Source: Prorocentrum cordatum
Lineage: Eukaryota; Sar; Dinophyceae; Prorocentrales; Prorocentraceae
Direction: 5' to 3'
Length of the DNA: 64,000 bases
Assembly: GCA_963575745.1 (NCBI GenBank)
Contig: CAUYUJ010016889.1
Coordinates: 110,449-174,448, forward strand
Below are positions 34,280 to 43,584 of the stretch, piece by piece. Both the position numbers and the translations under genes were made by a program. Position 1 is the first letter of the stretch, and every line of letters begins with the position of its first letter. The notes under the pieces are model-generated. The model worked only from the letters and a program-made list of their open reading frames with translations. It did not search any database and was not told the DNA's origin.

Positions 34280-35942
34280 GTGCGCGCGCGAGCATCTGCG
34301 CTGTCGGCGCACCTTGAGAATTTCTTCGGTGTTCGCGTGATGGCGCTGGCTGGTCTGATCGCTCAGCTTCGCGTGGTTTGCCCTGAGGCACGCTCTATTC
34401 CTGTGTTCGCTGCTGCCGCGCTGCTTGCCGATGACGGCGCCGACGCCGTGAGCGATTTGGTTGACGTCGCCGTGGCAGACTTCAGTGGCGCCGCGGCATT
34501 ATCTAGCGACGCCCGTGAGGTGGTCCGCGCGGCTTTCGCGGCAGCCCAGCGCGGCGGCGCGCCAGCTGCACTGCGCAGGGGCGGCAAGGGCGCCCCTCCA
34601 GCGCCCGCTCCGTCGCCCGGGATTGCCCCCAGGTCTTCTCGCGCGTTCCGCGTTCTCCCGCGGGTGCTCCGCGTCGGCCGGAGCAGGACTGGCATCGTGA
34701 GGCGGGCGCCCTCGAGCGAGTCAGTCTCGTCGTCCTCCACGGTGCGCGCGCGAAGTCGCGGCATGTCGATCGCGGCGCTAAATGCGGGCGCCAGGACAGC
34801 GGCAGGGCACATGCAGCTCCCCCGGCGGACCCTGTGTCCGCTGCCCGGTGGGCGCTCTCAATCGCCGGGCGCGAGGGTCGCCGAGACGTGCGCGGGCCGC
34901 GGGCCGAAGCTGCTAGGGCCGGAGCCCTCGTCGCATCCCCAGCGGCCGGAAAGGCGTTGGCGCGCAGGGCCCGGGTTAGCGTTCTCCTGGGCGCATGCCC
35001 GCGCTCGTTGCCCGCGCTGGATGGCATTGCACGGGGCGTCTTAAAGTGGCGTGGGAAAGAACTGCCGCCCACCCTCGAGGGGCTGCTCCTGTGGTCCGCG
35101 ACCTTCAGGTGCGCCGCGCCGTCAGCAACTGCGTGACTTACGTGAGGAAGGCGTGCCTCGTGGCGAGCAGGCGCGCGCCCACCTCTCATCCTCCGGCAGC
35201 GCGCGCGTCCGCCCGCAGTGGCAGTCGGCGCGCAAGGCCCGTGGGCGTCTTCAGGCACCTGGCGGCTCGCGCTGCTAAGAACGCCATCGAGAAGCATTCG
35301 GGCTGGCAAGCGAAGGCGCGCATGGCCCTTCAGGGTCGCGACGTCGCCCGCCTGGTGTCGCACCTGCGCGTCAGTGACGAGGGTCGCCGTTTCGCCATGC
35401 TGTGCCTGGCGGCTTACGCATTCCTCCTTCGGCTATCTTCGGAGGCCCTGCCCGCGGTGCGGGTTGAAAATGGCGCGGCCGCAGCTTGCGTGGCTTCCGC
35501 GTTCGTCGTCGGCGACCAAGTGATCGAACTGCACCTCTCCAGAAGAAAGAACCGCGAGAGCCGCTCGGCGTTGGCGCGGCAGTGCTGGCGCGACGAGTGC
35601 GCGGCCACCTGTCCCGTGCACGTTCTTGGGGCCTGGCTGATTGGCGAGCCAGCTCACCAGCCCATCTGGGCTGCGCGGCCCCCCGGCGCGGCACGTGCTC
35701 GGCTGCGCCGCGCGCTGGGCGAAATAGGGCGCCATGGCGCGGAGTCATTCGGCGCTCGCGCGTTCAGGCGCGGGCGCGCGCAGGACATTGCTGCCGGGGG
35801 CGAACCAGTCACCGGCCTTCTTCGCGCGGGCGGCTGGCATCAGCCCGCGTGGATGAAATGCCATAGCGTTTCCCGGCTCGAGCGACAATCGGTCGTCGAA
35901 GCCCACTTGGCAGAGTCGTCCAGCGACGATGACGATGGCTGA
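34280..35942 (+). pseudogene. Tyrosine recombinase of the PAT-like element
   Basis: The early part (34280 to about 34640) is in one frame and the catalytic part (about 35100-35942) in another. Box I Arg is in AFLLRLSSEAL (about 35421-35450). A conserved basic RRKNRE follows at about 35541. Box II reads RAFRRGRAQDI: the expected His of HxxR is Arg (CGC, 35757-35759), while its Arg (35766-35768) remains. After GGW the expected nucleophilic Tyr is missing: residues are MKCHSVSRLE (Cys codon 35859-35861), and no Tyr occurs from there to the end. The family inserts the circular DNA copy by strand exchange. The protein ends in an acidic SSSDDDDG tail. Confidence 0.8.
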
Positions 35943-36056
35943 GCACCCCGCGCAGTCTGGTGGTCGCGTCTGCACGGCGCACACGTGGGCGCACCCCGGC
36001 ACGCGGGGGCAGCGGGTGGCAGCGCCGGGCGTGGCCCGCGGGAGCGCCGTTGCAGT

Positions 36057-36209
36057 GGGTGGTGCTCCCCCACGGGCCCGACCGGCGTCTGCCCGCTTGG
36101 CCTCGGAGAGGCCGCGCGCTGCGGTGCAGATGGGTCGGGTCCGCACCCTCCGCTCCTTGGGGGGGCTTCCTCCCCCCCCCCCGGGGGCCGTGCGAGGCGA
36201 GTGCAAGCG
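36057..36209 (+). repeat. Internal repeat B1 of the PAT-like element
   Basis: 153 bases matching B2 (36718-36870). It starts GGGTGGTGCTCCCCCACGGG and ends GTGCAAGCG, lying 12 bases before A2. Confidence 0.92.
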
Positions 36210-36221
36210 CCAGGATTTGCG

Positions 36222-36574
36222 GGGTCGGAATAACGGAGTTATTGCTTGGCACAAACCCGCCCGCGCTGGTAACGACCCCGCGGCTGGCCGCGGGGGCGCC
36301 CTCGCTCGGCTGGTCGGCCGCGCGCTGGCCGACCCGCTTCCGCCTCCTGCTCGCGTCGTGTGGTGCGGTGCCGTGCCGTGCTTCCTCCGCCTGGTACTGG
36401 GGCGGGGTATAAATACCGGGATATAAATACCGTGCCGTGTGTCGGGTTTCGGCCCTCCGCCCGCTGGGGCTTCGTTCGGCCCATAGTGGCTTAGTTCGGC
36501 CCATAGTGGCTTCGTTGCGGCCCATAGCGGCCTGCTGCGTTCCCTTGCCCAATGGGGCCCTCTCGTCAAGTCCA
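36222..36574 (+). repeat. Repeat A2 of the PAT-like element
   Basis: Matches A1 with a 14-base duplication that doubles the TATAAATA (36408-36415 and 36422-36429). Confidence 0.92.
36408..36429 (+). promoter_or_regulatory. Doubled TATAAATA in repeat A2
   Basis: Two TATAAATA motifs spaced 14 bases apart, against one in A1. Function as a promoter is inferred. Confidence 0.35.
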
Positions 36575-36717
36575 GATCGTGGTCAACAAATTGCGATCTC
36601 CCCTGCAGCATAACACCTTTTCCGGGGCTGGTCGCTGGCACATGCCCACCCACCATATCGCCTGGGCCACCGCTCCAGATGGACCGAAATTGCCAGGCAA
36701 GCTAAGCTGTCCAAGGG

Positions 36718-36869
36718 GGGTGGTGCTCCCCCACGGGCCCGACCGGCGTCTGCCCGCTTGGCCTCGGAGAGGCCGCGTGCTGCGGTGCAGACGGGTCGGG
36801 TCCGCACCCTCCGCTCCTGGGGGAGGCTTCGTCCTCCCCCCCCCAGGGCCGTGCGAGGCGAATGCAAGC

Positions 36870-36870
<1 letters not shown>
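36718..36870 (+). repeat. Terminal repeat B2 of the PAT-like element
   Basis: Second copy of B1 with a few substitutions; it forms the 3' end of the element and is followed at once by poly-T. Confidence 0.92.
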
Positions 36871-36905
<35 letters not shown>

Positions 36906-37151
36906 TTTTGTTTCCTTTGTCTCTGATTCTTCTTCTTCTTTTTTATATGATTGTTCGTCTTCTTCTTCTCCTCATTATTAGTTGTATTCTTTACCTTCTT
37001 ATTCGTATTCGTTAACACTTATTCTTATGCTTATTCTTTTCAATCATATTCGTTAACACTTGTTCGTTAACACTTATTTATTATTAGCATTATTATAATT
37101 TTTTATTATTATTATTTTTATTGCTATAATTATTAGTATTATTGTTACTAC

Positions 37152-37186
<35 letters not shown>

Positions 37187-37200
37187 GCATTCTTATTTTT
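36871..37200. repeat. Poly-T and TTA/TTC-rich low-complexity DNA
   Basis: T34, then TTCTTCTTC, TTCGTTAACACTTATT units and (ATT)n to about 37190. AT-rich island; no gene. Confidence 0.9.
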
Positions 37201-37312
37201 TATTTCAATGCGTCCCTTGCTTCCCCCTGGGCCGCGCAAGTGCCTCTGGCCATGATCTGCGCCTCCCCTCTTGGGCGCCCCCCTCTTGGACGCCCCCCGA
37301 GAGGGGGGCCCG
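37190..37312. repeat. Dispersed repeat, copy 2 of 12.59 kb repeat
   Basis: Same order of blocks as 12590-12692. Confidence 0.75.
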
Positions 37313-37776
37313 CGCCGTCAGCAGAAAGCCAGGAGGTCGGGAGTCCGGGCCCGGGAAGGGTCGGATGCTGACAGATCGCGGGCAGCTCTAGGGGATAGGG
37401 TTGTGTCGGGCGTGTCCCCCTACAGGGGGCTTTTCGACGATAAAATAAAGAATACCCAACAAATATTCCAAACTGGTCAAACAATATTCAAAAAATAGTC
37501 CCCGGACTATTTTCTGACTATTTTTGAATTTTCCTCCTGTAGAGGAACGGGCCCGAGTTAAGGATAGGGCTCAGGGAAGTTCTGGCTCAGGGGAATTTCG
37601 GCTTCGAGGTTCGAGGTTTTCGGGCGTTTTCGTAGGTTCTCGGTGGTTTTCTGGCCTCGGGATGTTTCCCAGCAGCTGCACCTCGCCGAGCTGCTTTCGG
37701 GCCCCTGGGTGGTCGGATGCTGATGGATCAAGTCAACTTTAGGTGGGGGTAGGCTCTTGGGGGGATGCATCGGCCC

Positions 37777-38076
37777 CCAACTTGGAGCCGGATGGGGATC
37801 TGAGGTGGCCCAGCACTGGATCTGGCGAGCAGGAAGGGGGGGGCGAGGTTCGAGATTCTAGGCTCCACTAGGCTTTTTGTCTTTTGTAATCCCCTGGGGG
37901 CCGTTTTCGGGCCCCTGGACCGTCAGACACGGGTCCGGGCTGAAACTTTGCACCAGATGGACCCCTGGATGGGGTCCTGGGACCGATTCGGAACGGGTTT
38001 GGCGTCACCTCCCCCCTGGCCGATCTTCTGGGGCCCCAACCAGTTCAGAACCCGTGGCCGCCTCCAACTTCGGGGG
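37777..38076 (+). repeat. Dispersed repeat of about 300 bp, copy 2 of 17.6 kb repeat
   Basis: See the 17605-17920 entry; anchors are in the same order and orientation, with frequent substitutions. Confidence 0.8.
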
Positions 38077-38091
38077 ATGCATCGCTCCCCG

Positions 38092-38222
38092 AATCGCCCA
38101 TTCATCGCCGATGGGGGCCTGGTAGCCCACCCCGCCCAGGACCGTGCGAGTTCGCCACGGAGGGCCTGCTCGCCGATCTATCGGCGATGTATCGCCGATT
38201 GAAGCTCGATGCTCCCCCCCCC
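38092..38222 (+). repeat. TCGCCGAT-rich dispersed repeat, copy 1
   Basis: CGCCGATGGGGGC, TCGCCGATCTATCGGCGATG and ATCGCCGATTGAAGCTCGATG match 52160-52285. The core is nearly palindromic. Confidence 0.65.
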
Positions 38223-39340
38223 CGCCTCCCCTGAGTCAGTCCCCCCTTGTCGTTGCCCCTCAATAGAGCCCCCAACCCGGCCAAGCCGATCAGCGAATTG
38301 CATTTTTGGCGTTTGTCGACGGGTTGTCGTGGCCGCAGGTTTTGCGGGCCTGCGCCCGCGAGGCCGCCAGGTCTGGTCCTCGGCAGGTTTCGCTGAAGGT
38401 TGCTTTGCTAAGAGGGGATCTGCCCTCCCCCCGAAAGGGCACCAGCAACAGGACGCAGCGTACACTAAAAACGTACCTTAAGAAGTCTTGCTGTAATGCA
38501 TCCGAGGGGCACATTCTTCGTCGATCCTTGAGGGTCACGAGGGTGGTCCCAGAGCTTCTGTGGGTCCCTGGGGCGATCGGCGGATACGACATTTCCGTGG
38601 GGCACCACCTGGAAGGCTGATCTCTTATCTGATGTGCTTAACTCTATGTAGTCCTGTGGCGACTGGGTTGGCCACCCGTGAAGGCGGCCACTATCGGTCA
38701 AACACGTGGCCGCGATACAGCGGGTGACGTCGAGTCATGCCGACGGCAGTCGAGTGCAGGCTTTGACAAGCAGGAGCCTGGTTGGCAGCCAGGCGTCATC
38801 GGCGTCAGTGGCGTCAGGTTGCTTCCCGTGGGGGCAACCCAGATCTCCGACAGTAATATTGCTAAGACCCTACGGCCAGTGCTGCCGACCCTGGACGACG
38901 ACCTCCACGATTGAAGAGGCATTTGGGAAGGTCGGGATCAGACGCTCCAAGAGTGCCCAAGAGGCTACACGAGGCCCTCAAGAGGTGCACAAGAACCCCC
39001 GCAAAGTTTTGGGGATGTCTTGGGAGCCTTGAGTGGGCCTCCTGGGGCTTCCTGGCGGTTCCTTAGGGGCGCCTGGGGGCCTCGTGGGGGCCTCTGGGGG
39101 GGCCTCTGGGGCCCTGGGACTCCCAGGGGATGTTATTCCGATCTGGGACCGCCCCTGGGGACCACCCCGTGGGACCACCTCCCGGGATCCAACCCGGAAC
39201 CCTCCCTCCCCCGGCGGGGAAGGGATCAACGAGAAGGGGCTTCCGTTTCACTCAGTTGCGATGTAGCTCAGTTTTGCTTAGGCTGTTCCGCTTTGGCTGG
39301 CGCGCTTTGGGAGGAGGGTCCAGGGAAAGGGTGGAGCGGC
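38223..39340. other. No recognised gene
   Basis: Includes short frames (38306-38620 and 38678-38914) that look somewhat protein-like but match nothing I know. CCTCTGGGG-type minisatellite fills about 39040-39120. Confidence 0.45.
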
Positions 39341-39450
39341 GACGGCGGCAGCGGTGGCGGTGGCGGTGGCGGTGGCGACGGTGACGGCGACGGCGACGGA
39401 AACGGCGACGGCGACGGCGGCGGCGGTGGCGACGGCGACGACGAGTGAAA
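39340..39450. repeat. (GGTGGC/GGCGAC)n microsatellite
   Basis: GGCGGTGGCGGTGGCGACGG-type repeats. Confidence 0.9.
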
Positions 39451-39651
39451 CGAAACGGCCCCTCGCACACGCCGACAGGGTCGGCGGATTTGTTTCAACC
39501 CACAAGTCTTTACACATCTCTGCCTCTGGGGGGCGTGTTCGGGCCGGGCCACCAGAACTGGATCCAGGGCGAAAAATTGGCCTCGGGGAAGGGGTGGCAA
39601 CTGCATAAGAACTCACATGAGTTGAAGGTCTCAGGGGACTCCCTGTTAGAC

Positions 39652-39672
39652 CCGTTGCCGTTCTGGCTCAAG
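39652..39672 (+). other. Spliced-leader-like relic sequence
   Basis: The 21 bases begin CCGTTGCCG and end CTGGCTCAAG. Against the conserved dinoflagellate spliced leader (last 21 bases) I count 18 identities, with mismatches at positions 5, 9 and 12. It sits 104 bases before the ATG of the next gene, where a relic leader is expected after reinsertion of a trans-spliced mRNA copy. Alternatively it is a chance match. Confidence 0.5.
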
Positions 39673-39775
39673 GTATTCCAGGTCCAGGGGTGAACCGCCG
39701 AATCTTCGGTTGGTGAATTCAGCTTCTCGATTTCATCATCCATAAGTGGTTGGTCTTTTCGCAGGGCTACCTGCA

Positions 39776-41551
39776 ATGGCCGTTTTTCTTGCCGCGCTGC
39801 TGTGGCCCGTCGTACTATGTGGAGCAAGTAAAACCGTGTCAATGTCTGTGGATACCAGTGGCAATGTTCTGCCAGCGTCATCCGTGATGCGTGCCGGTAT
39901 GAGGACAGAGAAAGGAGCTCACGACCGTGCTGTAGATGTGCAGGGAGGTCAAGAGATGACAAGTTCAACGGCAACTACGACCATTCCAAGTTATTGCTTG
40001 CCATGTCCCGACATTCCCGACAACAGGCCGCCTTATTGCAATACTGGTGCAGCGTATCTTGTGGAGAGCAAGGCGACGATGCGCAGGGAGGCCAAACAAC
40101 GACCACGAGTGTTGAATACCACCGCGACATCTCATGGCATCATTGACCTCCAGCCATCAACTGCGGCGGCGTCCGCGTTGATGGCAGGCGCGGGCGGGGA
40201 AAGCGACGACGCCGTTATCGAGAGCATGACGGCGCTTCCCAGCAGGTTGGCCGTGGAATCGTTATGGTCGCGCGTCCAGTCGAAGCACCCAACGACCTGT
40301 GATCCCCAGATCGTCCAGCAGGAGTGCGACCGGATTGACGCCGAGGACTTGGCGAACATCTTGCAGCTGCCCGAGCGCGCGGTGCACGACTTCTTCGCCC
40401 AGGCAGGCCTCGCGGACCCGGGCGCAGAGGAGCCCAAGTGCCAGGATGTCTGCCAGGCTGCCCTGCAGGCAGTGCCAGCGCGGAATCGCCCCCCGCTGCA
40501 TTACGTTGCAGCGCAGCAGATCACACCGGAGGGCGACATCGAGTGGGCCGTCGACCTCACCCCGCTCGACCTGCGCGCGCCGGACAGGCGGGTCCGATCG
40601 CGGAAGAGCGGCGACCCCAGGCAAGAAAAGGAGCATGATGTGGACGACGTTCATGATGTTCTTGGCACCCCTGCTGACGCTCAGGCGATGCCCTCGTTCG
40701 ATCGACAGGGCGCGACCTCAACCCTCGAAGTCGCGACCCGGGTCTGTGAGATGTTCCACATGTATCCATGGTCGAGCCCGGCGGGGGTGAGCAGCTTCCT
40801 CGACGATGCCGGGAATGCCACACGACACAACGCCGACGCCGAGCCGATCCCAGATGGCAATGGGATGTTTACGATTTGTTCATACCGGGGGGGGTGCAAC
40901 GGCCTCGCCAAAGCGTCGAACTGCAAATGGAGCCTGCCCAGCACCTACTTTCCATGTTGCCGCTGCTGGAGAAAGCCGAACTGGAACTCAGAGATCAATA
41001 TGCTTTGGGGCCATGCACGCACCGCGGTGCTATATGCTGTCTGGCGCTTGCCATCTCTCGAAGCGGCAAAGGGGCGGCTGGTTAAGAAATTCTTCGGGTT
41101 CGAGTATACCAGAACTCTTGGCTGGTGGCCCACTGAAGAGAAGAAGAGAGCTGTTGCGAACACCCAGATGCTCGATTGGTGGGTGCAGTTAATGTGGTGG
41201 AAGATTAACGATGAGTCTGTGACGTTCTGCTACGATGCGGCAAGTGACCCGCCTGGAATTTCGTGGGGCATGGCGTGGGGAAGCAAAACTGACAACAGGA
41301 TCGCGTTTACTAAGGACGGGTGGTTCGGCGGGCCAGACTGGGAAAGAGTCAGGTCAATGCTGCACGAGTACTACCATGTCCTGGGGCCGAAGCACGGCGA
41401 GCCGATCCTAATGTGGGGCACCAACTACACGGGCCCCCTTGTGAATGCCTTCAAGATGGATTGTTACCTCCTTAGCCTGTTAGAGGAAATGAACATCCTT
41501 CAATCTGGTGGGCGCTGCAGAGAGCTGCAGGATGATGGGCTGTACGGGTGA
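39776..41551 (+). CDS. Secreted zincin-like metallopeptidase (HEXXH)
   Basis: The frame gives 591 residues from the ATG at 39776. That start is preferred because it is followed by a signal peptide (AVFLAALLWPVVLCGAS). Upstream in-frame codons begin only with GTG, and a possible splice acceptor (CTTTTCGCAG|G, 39755-39765) lies just before. The middle is Cys-containing and not recognised. Near the C-terminus (residues 527-534, bases 41354-41377) is MLHEYYHV, a HEXXH zinc motif with Glu as general base, followed by LGPKHGE and GTNYTG. The layout recalls M35/aspzincin-type peptidases, but the third zinc ligand is not clear. Expected role: secreted or vesicular protease. The gene looks intact and unspliced, which fits a retroposed copy. 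Confidence 0.55.
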   Translation: MAVFLAALLWPVVLCGASKTVSMSVDTSGNVLPASSVMRAGMRTEKGAHDRAVDVQGGQEMTSSTATTTIPSYCLPCPDIPDNRPPYCNTGAAYLVESKATMRREAKQRPRVLNTTATSHGIIDLQPSTAAASALMAGAGGESDDAVIESMTALPSRLAVESLWSRVQSKHPTTCDPQIVQQECDRIDAEDLANILQLPERAVHDFFAQAGLADPGAEEPKCQDVCQAALQAVPARNRPPLHYVAAQQITPEGDIEWAVDLTPLDLRAPDRRVRSRKSGDPRQEKEHDVDDVHDVLGTPADAQAMPSFDRQGATSTLEVATRVCEMFHMYPWSSPAGVSSFLDDAGNATRHNADAEPIPDGNGMFTICSYRGGCNGLAKASNCKWSLPSTYFPCCRCWRKPNWNSEINMLWGHARTAVLYAVWRLPSLEAAKGRLVKKFFGFEYTRTLGWWPTEEKKRAVANTQMLDWWVQLMWWKINDESVTFCYDAASDPPGISWGMAWGSKTDNRIAFTKDGWFGGPDWERVRSMLHEYYHVLGPKHGEPILMWGTNYTGPLVNAFKMDCYLLSLLEEMNILQSGGRCRELQDDGLYG

Positions 41552-42190
41552 GGCTACCTGCGGACACATGCCGTACGGGGCGGAAAGCGATCGCGCTTTC
41601 CTGCCTTACGAACGTGGCACCTTTGCGCGCCCTGACCTCCCAGTTTCCTCCCTCCTCCTCCTCCTCCTCCTCCTCCTCCTCCTTGTACCTTCTCACTCCC
41701 ACTTTTGCTCAGCTGACCGCGCTTGCGCTCTTTTGTGTAAGTCCGACTGGGGGCACGCCTTTGCAGAAAAAAAAACGGGACTTCCCGCTAGAGGTTCGCC
41801 CGAAGCACGTGAGCAAGCATCGTAGCACGGCCTTGCGTAGCTCTACGCTGGTTGGTTTGATACAATAACGTGTCTGGCACCCGCTTGCCATTCCACGTGC
41901 ATGGTCTTCGAGGAACCGGCTGCACAGTCGCCCGACGCGTCTCTGCAGCAAGCTCGCGTGGTCGTCCTCGTCCGCCTCCTCCGCTCTCTTCCTCTCTTCT
42001 CTCTCCTCTCTCCTTCTCTCCCCGCCTCTCTCCTGTCCTCCTCTTCTCTTTCTCCTCCTCCTCTCCTCCGCAGTTGCACATTCTGAATACTACCCTCCTC
42101 TCTCGCCTGACTCTGACTGTCCAGACGATATCCCGCCCTCTCTGTGTATCTGTTTACTTGACAACGGTTTCGTATGCGATTTTCCAATCC
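41552..42190. other. Spacer with CTC and CT tracts
   Basis: CTC run at about 41653-41685, C/T-rich stretch 41965-42075. No gene recognised. Confidence 0.6.
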
Positions 42191-42194
42191 GATC

Positions 42195-42440
42195 CTTTTT
42201 CGGTTCTTCAGCATGGTGCTCCTGCTGCAGCGCTGGTCTCATTTCTGCGCGTCCGCTCCTTCAGATTCATGCTTCCGCTACAGCGCTGGCCTCACTTCTG
42301 CGTTTTCGGTCCTTGGGAAGGGTGCCCTTGCACCACCGGCCTCACGTCCGCGTTCTCGGTCCTTCAACATGTGGCTCTCGCTGCAGCGCCAGCCCCACCT
42401 CCAAAGTGTTGGTCTCCTCCAGCATGGTGTTCTGGCGGCA
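42195..42440. repeat. Imperfect minisatellite, about 50-58 bp units
   Basis: Four loose copies of CGGTCCTTCAACATGTGGCT followed by GCTGCAGCGCTGGCCTCACT; copies begin near 42202, 42258, 42308 and 42356. Confidence 0.7.
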
Positions 42441-42454
42441 CCGTGCTGCACCCC

Positions 42455-42745
42455 TCGAGTAGCCATGGCATGCAATGCAATGCAGTGCTATGTTGTGTGC
42501 CGCTATGCGATTCCATGGCTTGCTCTGTAATGATCTGATGTGCAATCCTGGGCTGCGCGGTGCCATGCCATGCTAGTGTCCCGTGCCCTGCCGTGGTATG
42601 CCATGCGATGCTATGTTTCCAGCCGCAATGCGATGCCATGCCTTACGCTGCAATGCTATGATATGCAGTGCTTGACTACGTAAGGCAGCACCATGCTACG
42701 TTCTGCCGTGCTTTCCTACGCCGTGCTGTGCCATGCCATGCATCG
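42455..42745. repeat. Degenerate TGCNATGCNA repeat
   Basis: Dense CATGC, AATGC, CTATG and GCGATG words, drifted from a 5- to 10-base unit. Confidence 0.7.
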
Positions 42746-42859
42746 CGTGTCCTTTGGAGACCATTGTCATCTTTGACGTCCACTGTGCGAACAGAGAAGG
42801 GCTCCACGCAAGGGTACGGGATGGAAGGGAGGAGTGGGGCGTCAGATAGGACGCAAGCG

Positions 42860-43190
42860 TACCTAGCTTGTCCTCTCTCCTCTCACCTCTCTCCTCTCTT
42901 CCCCCCTTTTCTTCTTTTTCTTCTTCCTCCTCCTCCTCCTCCTCTTCTCCCTCTTCCTCTGTTTCTCTTTCTCTCTCCTTTCCCTTCTCTTCTCTATCCT
43001 GTTCTCTCTCCTTGTCGACTCCTATCTCTCCCGCTTTCTCTCTCTCTCTCTCCCTCTCTCTCTCTCTCGGAGGAGGAGGAGGAGGAGGAGGACCAGGAGG
43101 AGGATGAGGAGACAGCAGGAGTAGAAGGAGGACAAGGAGTAGAAGGAGGACGGGGAGAACCAGCAGCAGCAGCGACGACATCAGGATCGA
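42860..43190. repeat. (CT)n/(CTC)n then (GAG)n tract
   Basis: Polypyrimidine 42860-43068 switches at about 43070 to polypurine GAGGAGGAGG and AGCAGCAGC, so the two halves could pair. Confidence 0.85.
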
Positions 43191-43430
43191 GATGATTAAG
43201 CAACCTGCCACTGTCGCTGCTACTGCTGCTGCTGCTCCTCCCTCATCTGTGCGCCTCCGCCACCGGCGCTCGGCGTCCTCCTCTTCCTCGCCGATCCCGC
43301 GCTGCTCCGGCTCCAGCGGCAGCGGGCCTGGTGCCGGCCCCGTGGGCCGATGCGCCGCAGCCGCCTGCCCTGCTCGCCCCTCCGGAGGCGGAGAGACTCG
43401 AGCAACCAGCACAAGATAGACGTACGCACG

Positions 43431-43584
43431 GTTCATTTCTGATTCTTCGAAAATTCCTGGATTTTTTGGTGGCCAGGATCCTTTCACTTCTAAGTATTCC
43501 ATCCCGGGCCTCTTCCTGGCCACTGGGGGGCCAGGAACAGTTAGAAACGAGCACCATTAGAAATGAGCACGATTAGAAATGAAC
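43431..43584. mobile_element. MITE-like repeat, copy 2
   Basis: 154 bases, same length as copy 1 at 8516-8669. Here the inverted ends match better: GTTCATTTCTGAT at the left, ATTAGAAATGAAC at the right (12 of 13 complementary). The inner CCTGGCCA...GGCCAGG stem is kept. Confidence 0.75.

Larger units (their letters stand above)
29851..36870 (+). mobile_element. DIRS/PAT-type tyrosine-recombinase retrotransposon, near-complete but decayed
   Basis: The termini follow the split-direct-repeat plan of PAT-like elements: A1 (29851-30190), genes, B1 (36057-36209), A2 (36222-36574), B2 (36718-36870). Between them in order lie gag-like, reverse transcriptase, RNase H and tyrosine recombinase regions, the usual DIRS order. 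Such elements copy through RNA and insert by recombinase action, without an integrase and without a target-site duplication. The coding regions change frame several times and key catalytic residues are lost, so this copy should be dead. The poly-T run right after B2 (36871-36904) may be the old insertion context. Confidence 0.85.

Noticed and set aside
37560-37590. GTTCTGGCTCAGGGG as a second spliced-leader relic
   Set aside because: Only the last few bases match and the upstream half does not.
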